NCBI RefSeq assembly: GCF_949628215.1
Contig: NW_027441227.1
Coordinates: 1 to 64,000, forward strand
Length of the DNA stretch: 64,000 nt
Direction of reading: 5' to 3'
Source: Phalacrocorax aristotelis
Lineage: Eukaryota > Chordata > Aves > Suliformes > Phalacrocoracidae
Shown here: positions 58,001-64,000 of the stretch, piece by piece
Layout: each line of letters begins with the position of its first letter
Position numbering within the stretch: the first letter of the stretch is position 1
Notes under the pieces: model-generated
Told to the model about the DNA's origin: nothing
What the model saw: only the letters and a program-made list of their open reading frames with translations
Database searches by the model: none
Program-made: the position numbers and the translations under genes

Positions 58001-58850
58001 CCGCCCCCCCCCAACCCCGGCCCGGGCCCGGGCCCGGCACGGAGCCGCCCCCCCCCAACCCCGGCCCGGGGTCGGGCCCGGCACGGAGCCGCCCCCCCCC
58101 AACCCCGGCCCGGGGTCGGGCCCGGCACGGAGCCGCCCCCGCCCCGGCACGGAGCCGCCCCCCCCCCCACCCCGGCCCGGGGTCGGGCCCGGCACGGAGC
58201 CGCCCCCCCCCCCCACCCCTGCCCGGGGTCGGGCCCGGCACGGAGCCGCCCCCCCCCCCCCCGGCCGGGCCCGGGCCCGGCACGGAGCCGCCCCCCCCCC
58301 CCGGCCCGGCCCGGGCCCGGGCCCGGCACGGAGCCGCCCCCCCCCCCGGCCCGGCCCGGGCCCGGGCCCGGCACGGAGCCGCCCCCCCCCCCCGGGCCCG
58401 GGCCCGGCACGGAGCCGCCCCCCCCCCCCGGGCCCGGGCCCGGCACGGAGCCGCCCCCCCCCCCGGGCCCGGGGCCCGGCACGGAGCCGCCCCCCCCCCG
58501 GGCCCGGGCCCGGCACGGAGCCGCCCCCCCCCCCGGGCCCCGGGCCCGGCACGGAGCCGCCCCCCCCCCCCGGGCCCGGGCCCGGCACGGAGCCGCCCCC
58601 CCCCCACCCGGGCCCGGGCCCGGCACGGAGCCGCCCCCCCCCCACCCGGGCCCGGCACGGAGCCGCCCCCCCCATCGCGGGGTCGGGCCCGGGCCCGGCA
58701 CGGAGCCGCCCCCCCCCCACCGCGGGGTCGGGCCCGGGCCCTGTACGGAGCCGCCCCCCCCCCACCGCGGGGTCGGGCCCGGGCCCGGCACGGAAACGCC
58801 CCCCCCCCCCCCCCCACCCCGGCCCGGGCCCGGGCCCGCACGGAGCCTCC
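55085..58850. repeat. C-rich/G-rich minisatellite, ~55-60-bp unit
   Basis: About 65 monomers share GGCCCGGCACGGAGCCG followed by 7 to 16 C. Monomers differ in the middle: GGCCCGGGCCCGGGCCCGG, a shorter GGCCCGGGGTCGGGCCCGG, or a minimal CCCCGCCCCCGGCACGG form. The minimal form followed by two GGGGTC monomers (the second with CACCCCTGCCC) recurs near 55630, 56220, 56700, 57410, 57660 and 58140, so there is higher-order structure. The minus strand has G runs of 7-16 in every monomer, giving very strong G-quadruplex potential; the plus strand could form i-motifs. The ~1300-1470-codon open frames on both strands arise because the monomers contain no stop codon. Confidence 0.95.
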
Positions 58851-59720
58851 ACCGCTGCCCGAACTCACTCACCAGCGCTCTCCGTCCCCCGGCCACGGCC
58901 GCGCTGCTCTCCCAGGCGGCTGCCGCAGGCGAGGGTCGGGCGCTGCCAGGCCTCCAGGAGTCCTGAGGAGCTGGCGGCCACCGCAGGGGATGGCTGCCTG
59001 CGGTCGGACTGCCGCGGCGCTCCCCCGCCCAGCTCCGAGCAGTCTCCGCCGGCCACGGGCTTCCCACGCCGGGCCGCAGAGGGGCCCCGGCACCGCAAAG
59101 AGACACCTCGCGGCGCCAGCCGCCCCCACGCACCCCCCCCACCTCCGCTCCGCCGCGCTGCGCCACCGGAAGCCGGAGCCCCGCGGGGCGGCCCTTAGAG
59201 GGCGGCCGGAAGGACCGGCCCCCACCGGCCCCTCCCCCGCGCCGGACCGCCCCCGCGCCCAGCCGTTGAGCGCCAGCGCCCCCTGCTGGCCGGGCCGCGC
59301 TCAGCTCGCGAGGGCGCCGTGGGCCGGGCGGGGGGGGGACGCGCCGGCTCGGGGCCAGCTCCTTTCGGGGCGAGCGGGAAACCCCTGTGGGCCCCCGGTC
59401 ACGGCCGGGCAGAGCCGCGCGCCCTCCGAGAGCGGCTGAACGGGGCTGCCCCTCGTGACACATACCGAGCCGTCCGCGACGGCAGCGAGCAGAGGAGGAA
59501 GGGGCCGGCGGCCGCGGGGCCCCCGGCCGCAGGCACGGCGGGGGGGTGGGGGGCTGGGGCCCGTGGGGCCGCCCTGCTGGGTCACTGCCCTGCGCCGCAC
59601 CGCGCTGGGGGCTGGGGCCCGACCGGCGCCGGGGGACCGGGGGCAGCCACGAGCAGAGGGCCTGAGCTTAGCCACGGCCAGCAGAACACCCCGAAGCGTG
59701 AGACGCTGCAAGGCCAAGGT
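58851..59720. promoter_or_regulatory. CpG island beside the C-rich array
   Basis: Dense CpG, an ETS-type CCGGAAG at 59166-59172 (CGCCACCGGAAGCC) and a perfect CTCF consensus at 59275-59289. An ETS site near a CpG-island start is typical of housekeeping promoters. A minus-strand start here would transcribe the array as G-rich RNA. No supported coding exon was found. Confidence 0.55.
59275..59289 (-). promoter_or_regulatory. CTCF consensus site
   Basis: The minus strand reads CCAGCAGGGGGCGCT, a full match to the core CTCF consensus. It lies in a CpG island, 425 bp from the end of the G-rich array. One such site would recur in every 60-kb unit. Confidence 0.7.
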
Positions 59721-60291
59721 GGTCCTTGGCAGTGGGGGCGCCTGGGCTCGGCCTCCGCCTTACCCGTCCTGGGTCTGCGTGGCGTTCCAGGGGAATGGTG
59801 TTTTCCTTGTGCGGAAGGTGGCTGGCCGGTCGGCCGTGCCCCGGCCGTTACCGATACTGCCAAAGGCGCTCGCACGCTCTGGCCCATTACTGCTGCGGTG
59901 CCGCGCTGTAGCAGAAAGAAGAGGTGTTGTGTTATCTCACAAAAAGCCTCCTATGGTCAGTTGAAGAAATAACCTCCTTCCGTGGCACTGACTCTTTTCG
60001 TACAGTCCATAGCCGGCTTTCGGCTTTTGTCTTTACAGCATTCAGTTTGCTTTCTGCCAAGCTTTCTACCTGCTGTGAAACATTTGGATGGTTTTTTTTG
60101 TTGTTTTTTTTTTCCCCTACTTGCTCCACAACTCCCACACCAACCACCCAGCGCGGCTCGCCTTTCAGCCCCCAGACCCAGGAGCCTTGCCCTGGGACGG
60201 CCCTTACATGTCAGCAGAGTTGTTCCAGCTCTCACCCTGTCCCCTACCCAGCTGAGGACGTCTCTGTCCGTGGGAGGCACCCAGAAACTCC
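59721..60291. other. Unassigned DNA leading into the next 60-kb unit
   Basis: GC content falls through this stretch. A T-rich run occurs near 60090-60115. No gene is recognised. The next unit copy begins, by alignment to base 1, at 60292. Confidence 0.4.
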
Positions 60292-63200
60292 CCCTGCTGC
60301 GTGGCAGTCCCCTGCCCCGTCAGAGAAAACTGCGGCAATATCGGCTAAGTTTAAAAGCGTCGGCAGGAGGTGCAGAATACGTAAATAAAGCGGCGGTTGG
60401 CTGCCGGGTATGGGTGCAATATAAATACATTTTGTTTATAGGCCTTCGTGCCTATTCAGCGTTGAATGGCACCGCAGCCCACCCAGCCCGGGGCTCGGAG
60501 AAGGGTCTCTCCAAGGGCACAACCTAAGACAGCGCAGGAAGCCCAGCTGCCACGCTCCCAGTCGCTACGGGACGCTCGCTTACAGTTACACTAACGAGGG
60601 TACGGATGAGGCTGGAACTAGCAGAAATGCTGACTCTTCTGGCCTTTTATTTGTGGAAGGTACAGCGCGCGAGCCTCGGCGGCTCACAGGAGAAGCGTGC
60701 AGTGCTGCCTGACTCTCATTCTCAGCTCACGTACTACTGCCAAAGCTCCTGCCCTGTGCTGTGCCAGATGCCGGCTGGCGTGAGCGCCTGGGCTCCTGAG
60801 GGACCCCCTTGTCCTGAGAGCCAGAAGTAACTCGCTTCCCTTTGCATGAGGCCTGTAGGAGATATACCCTGCAATTTTAAAAATCTGTATCAAACGTGGC
60901 AGACTCAAAAGAGGGCATTTTTAAAAAGGCAGGTTTGTTTTCTTTTTTAACTTTACGATCTACAGCCTAGCAAAGAGCTCCCTTTCAGTGTCAGTCGCTT
61001 GGCTTTCTCCCCTACTGACGAGGTCCCAGCCTCCCGGTGAGATCTCGCTGGAGACATTCTCAGTTTCCCTCGAGTACGTGGCTGCCCTGGCCCGAGGCCA
61101 GCGAAGAAGCTGACTTTGCCCGTGCCTGAATCAGCAACACGTCCAGCAGGCGACTTGCAGAGCCCAGGGAACCCTCGTAAAGAGGTTTGGGGGTGGGGCG
61201 CGCCACATCTGCGGCATCGGCTGTGGGAAAGGACCGGCGCAGTAAAACAGGTGGGTGAAACCGCGGTGCGCGCCAATACGTGCTGCTGCCTGGGGCATCG
61301 CTTTGCTGCGGGTCAAGTCAGATGCTCTCTGTAAGAGCGAGTCAGGGTAAAGGCAGCAGCAGATTTCTTTTCTGCTCATTTTAACAAAGGCTGGACGGAG
61401 CCCATAGAGGAAGGCACTACGCGTCTTGCTGGGTTGGTTTCCCTGCCTTCTCGTAAGCTGTCGCGGAAACTTGCACGAGGAAAGCCTGTGCAAGCTGATG
61501 ATGACAGCCACACACGGTTGAAGAGGGAGCAGACGGTGAGAGCAGAGGTACGCGCTCAGGCTGTGCGCTGGAAGCTAATGCTAATGCTGCAAAATAAAGA
61601 GTGGATTTTCTTTTTTGGGTTTAGGTGAGCGCTAAACATTACATGTGCGTGTGTGCGTGTGTCTCTCGCAGGTTTTTGTCATACACCCCACCCTCCCACC
61701 CCAAAAAAACAACCCACACATGCCACGCGTTAAACAGTGGTTTTCCATTGTACTTAGACGTGCTTACATAGGTGTGTTGGTTTGTTACTTTTTTTAATGC
61801 AGAAACAGCAATACGATAGATTTAATACAGCTAGCAGTTAGACGGGTGTAGCTTTAGAGCGTCGGCTGTTTACAAAGCAACTGCACACCTTCTTTAACTC
61901 ACAGTTTAAACAAATGAACTTGCAGTGCATCACACGTGCTTTGTACAGTCACGTTCCACACGGCAGGTCAGATGCTTCACCCTGCCTTGTCCTTGTTCCC
62001 CTGACTCCGACGGGACCGCCGAGGCCATCCTGGGGACAGCGCCGCTTTCTAGCAGCTGGGTTGCTTGCCTGGACGCCCCACAGACAAACAATCATTTCCC
62101 CACTGAACCTCTTCTCAAATATTTTCCTACCCCTGCAGGCCCCACGTCCTTTGGTTCATATTTCCTTTTTTCCGGGCTTTATGCACAGGACCGATGATTT
62201 CCAGAAATAGAAACAGAGGCTGATTCAGTCCAGGCTAAACATTCTCTGACCTAAACCAAACTGCCTTCGAAGAGATAGCTGTACTGTAGGCACCACCTCG
62301 GGAACAGAAGTTGCCCTGTCATAAAAAAAAAAAAAAAAAAAAGAAGGAAAACAAGGCATTTCAGGCTGAGGAGGCTGAACGGTGTGCTGGGGGCGGTGGG
62401 GAGTTGGAAAGAAACAGTTCAGACGATCAGAGCGAGCTTAGCGTTGCAAAGCGTGCCATTATTTTTAATTTGGCAGTCAGAAGAAAATAGATTCCGACAC
62501 TGATTTCCTGTGTGCTGCGGGAGTTCTCGCCTCAGCATTCCTGTGCACCATTTTACTTTTGTGTCCCGTCCGCTTTGCTTTTGCGTTGTAGCTCTCCGGT
62601 TCTAGCTACGCTTCCCACCACCCCCGTTACTCTTTGACAAGCCCAGCTCTCACTGTGCTTCCCTTCCCGTATGCGCGTGCAGGGAAAAGCCCGCGCGTCT
62701 GCCACTACAGGACACGCTCTGGGAGGCAGGAGAGATGACGACGCTCCCTGACAGAGGACACAGCTGAGGGGCGGTCCGCCGGGGCTGGGGAGATGGCAGC
62801 ACCTTCCCTCAGCTGCCCCATCCGAGCACGGGTGCAGGTGAGCGCTGAGGAGAGACAAGCAGGCAGGAGCCGCAGAGCGAGAGAGAAAATAAAATTCACG
62901 GGTGGGTGCTACTTACGTCTCATTTTTAGCGCAAGGGATGAATTCTCAGCACATTCTTGGAGCTGCCCCTTTGGGACTCACGGAGAAGAGGGAGGTTGGC
63001 CACGCGGTGCAGCCCAGCTCTGCTTCCCCTAAATGGTTTTACTGTTCAGGTGTTGCCCTAATCTGGCCGGTACCCCTGCAAAGAGTTTGGGATTTCTGCT
63101 GCCTCTCCGGGCCAGCCGCAGACCCTGACTTCATCGCAGCGAATGACCCTGCACTCCTCAGAGCGGTTGCCGAGTCACATCCCGCTGCCTTCCCTGCAGA

Positions 63201-64000
63201 ACTGGAGACCCTTTTTCAGCCCTTGCCCCCTCTTCTCTCAGCTCGTTGCCCATCCCTTTTTCAGGGCCAGCACCGATCCTGCCTCCAGCTCGCCCTGTCT
63301 CCACCTGCGAGCGCCCAACAGGAGCTAAATGTCTCCTCAAGGATGCACGGAAGAGACGCGCAGGCAACCCAGCACAGACCCCCTGCAAACATCTTCTTTC
63401 CATTTTCTTTCCTCTCCTGACACGAAGAGATGACTTAGGAAAAAGCGTACTGCTCGCATTTCACCTGCACTGCTTCTACTTTCACTTTCGCTCTCCTTGG
63501 CAGTAATTAATAGCGGTGGTTGGGGAGGGCTGGGGCATTCCCCCAAAGCGGCTGCAGTTACATCCGGGCGGTTGTGGCACTCCATTAGCTTTGTCATTTT
63601 AAATCTAAATCTTCTGGAATTGTTAGTTCTCGTCAGGAATCACCCGCACCTGCAAATTTTCTTAATGCCTACGCTTGAACCCAGCCACTGTTTAACAGCT
63701 CACCTTTATTTCTGTTCATTTAAGAATCTAAAGCTTCGTTTACTGCTTGGGTTGGAAGCAGGAGCTGTCGCTGCCTCTGAACTTTCTAACAGCCCTGTTA
63801 CAATTTCAGTATTACCCACTCCCAATTTAGCTTTCCAGTTCAATTTTCATTGTAGATTCTAAAACTGTCCTTATTTTGTTTCTGATCAGGAGTCATTAAT
63901 GCCTGCAGTTGATGTAATAACGGCTGTATTTAGATTGAGCTATTAATGACTCGCAACTCTATTTATGGCATAAAAAAGGACTGCCTTTATTTTTTTTTTA
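60292..64000. repeat. Right copy of the ~60.29-kb unit overlap (repeats 1-3708)
   Basis: Co-linear with 1-3708, with one single-base insertion and two visible substitutions. The repeat continues to the last base of the window, so its true extent is not seen. Confidence 0.95.

Noticed and set aside
54860..59463. Five open frames of about 1290-1470 codons over the C-rich array
   Set aside because: All arise because monomers of C and G runs lack stop codons; translations are Pro/Gly/Ala/Arg repeats in every frame with no domain. Not called as genes.
1..64000. CRISPR array, bacterial operon or rRNA content
   Set aside because: The direct repeats are CpG minisatellites or LTR-bearing tandem units, splice signals and LTR retroelements are eukaryotic, and no rRNA or tRNA sequence was recognised.

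Overview
The window looks like a repeat-rich, GC- and CpG-rich stretch of a bird genome. No complete protein-coding gene is recognisable. Evidence for a bird: (i) a recurring ~560-bp LTR that I recognise from memory as a common avian endogenous retrovirus LTR; (ii) a decayed gammaretrovirus-like provirus; (iii) compact CpG islands with very short candidate introns, as on avian microchromosomes; (iv) no mammalian SINEs seen. A W-linked, microchromosomal or germline-restricted location is possible but cannot be decided from the sequence.

The main architecture is nested tandem repetition. The last 3.7 kb (60292-64000) repeats the first 3.7 kb (1-3708) almost base for base; I could spot three differences. 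The window therefore holds slightly more than one ~60.29-kb unit that is tandemly repeated or falsely duplicated in assembly. Within the unit, in order: 1-4200, AT-rich to mixed non-coding DNA; 4220-4735, GC-rich DNA with a CRE; 4737-7555, a ~76-bp CpG minisatellite whose monomers each carry an NRF1-type palindrome; 7560-9170, a segment duplicated at 50000-50860; 9180-9920, AT-rich DNA with hairpins; 10080-18500, mostly unassigned DNA with a ~1.08-kb internal duplication and a few candidate exons.

From 18510 to 49686 lies a tandem array of a ~5.06-kb unit: five copies (U1-U5) and a remnant (U6). Each full copy has a CpG-island promoter-like region with a cluster of ZNF143/Staf-type motifs, minus-strand splice signals of a candidate multi-copy transcript, an avian ERV LTR (LTR-B), a long purine-rich minisatellite, and a 528-bp LTR (LTR-A) at one fixed site. 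In U1-U4 LTR-A is solo. At the end of U5 the same site holds the whole provirus (43421-49003), with decayed gag, pro and pol and no env.

From 49690 to 60291: unassigned and duplicated DNA; a CpG island (52600-54240); a 3.8-kb C-rich/G-rich minisatellite (55085-58850) with extreme G-quadruplex potential; and a second CpG island with an ETS motif and a perfect CTCF consensus (59275-59289). The unit then restarts at 60292. No rRNA, tRNA or CRISPR was found. The long open frames in the two GC-rich minisatellites are best explained by composition, not by selection for protein.
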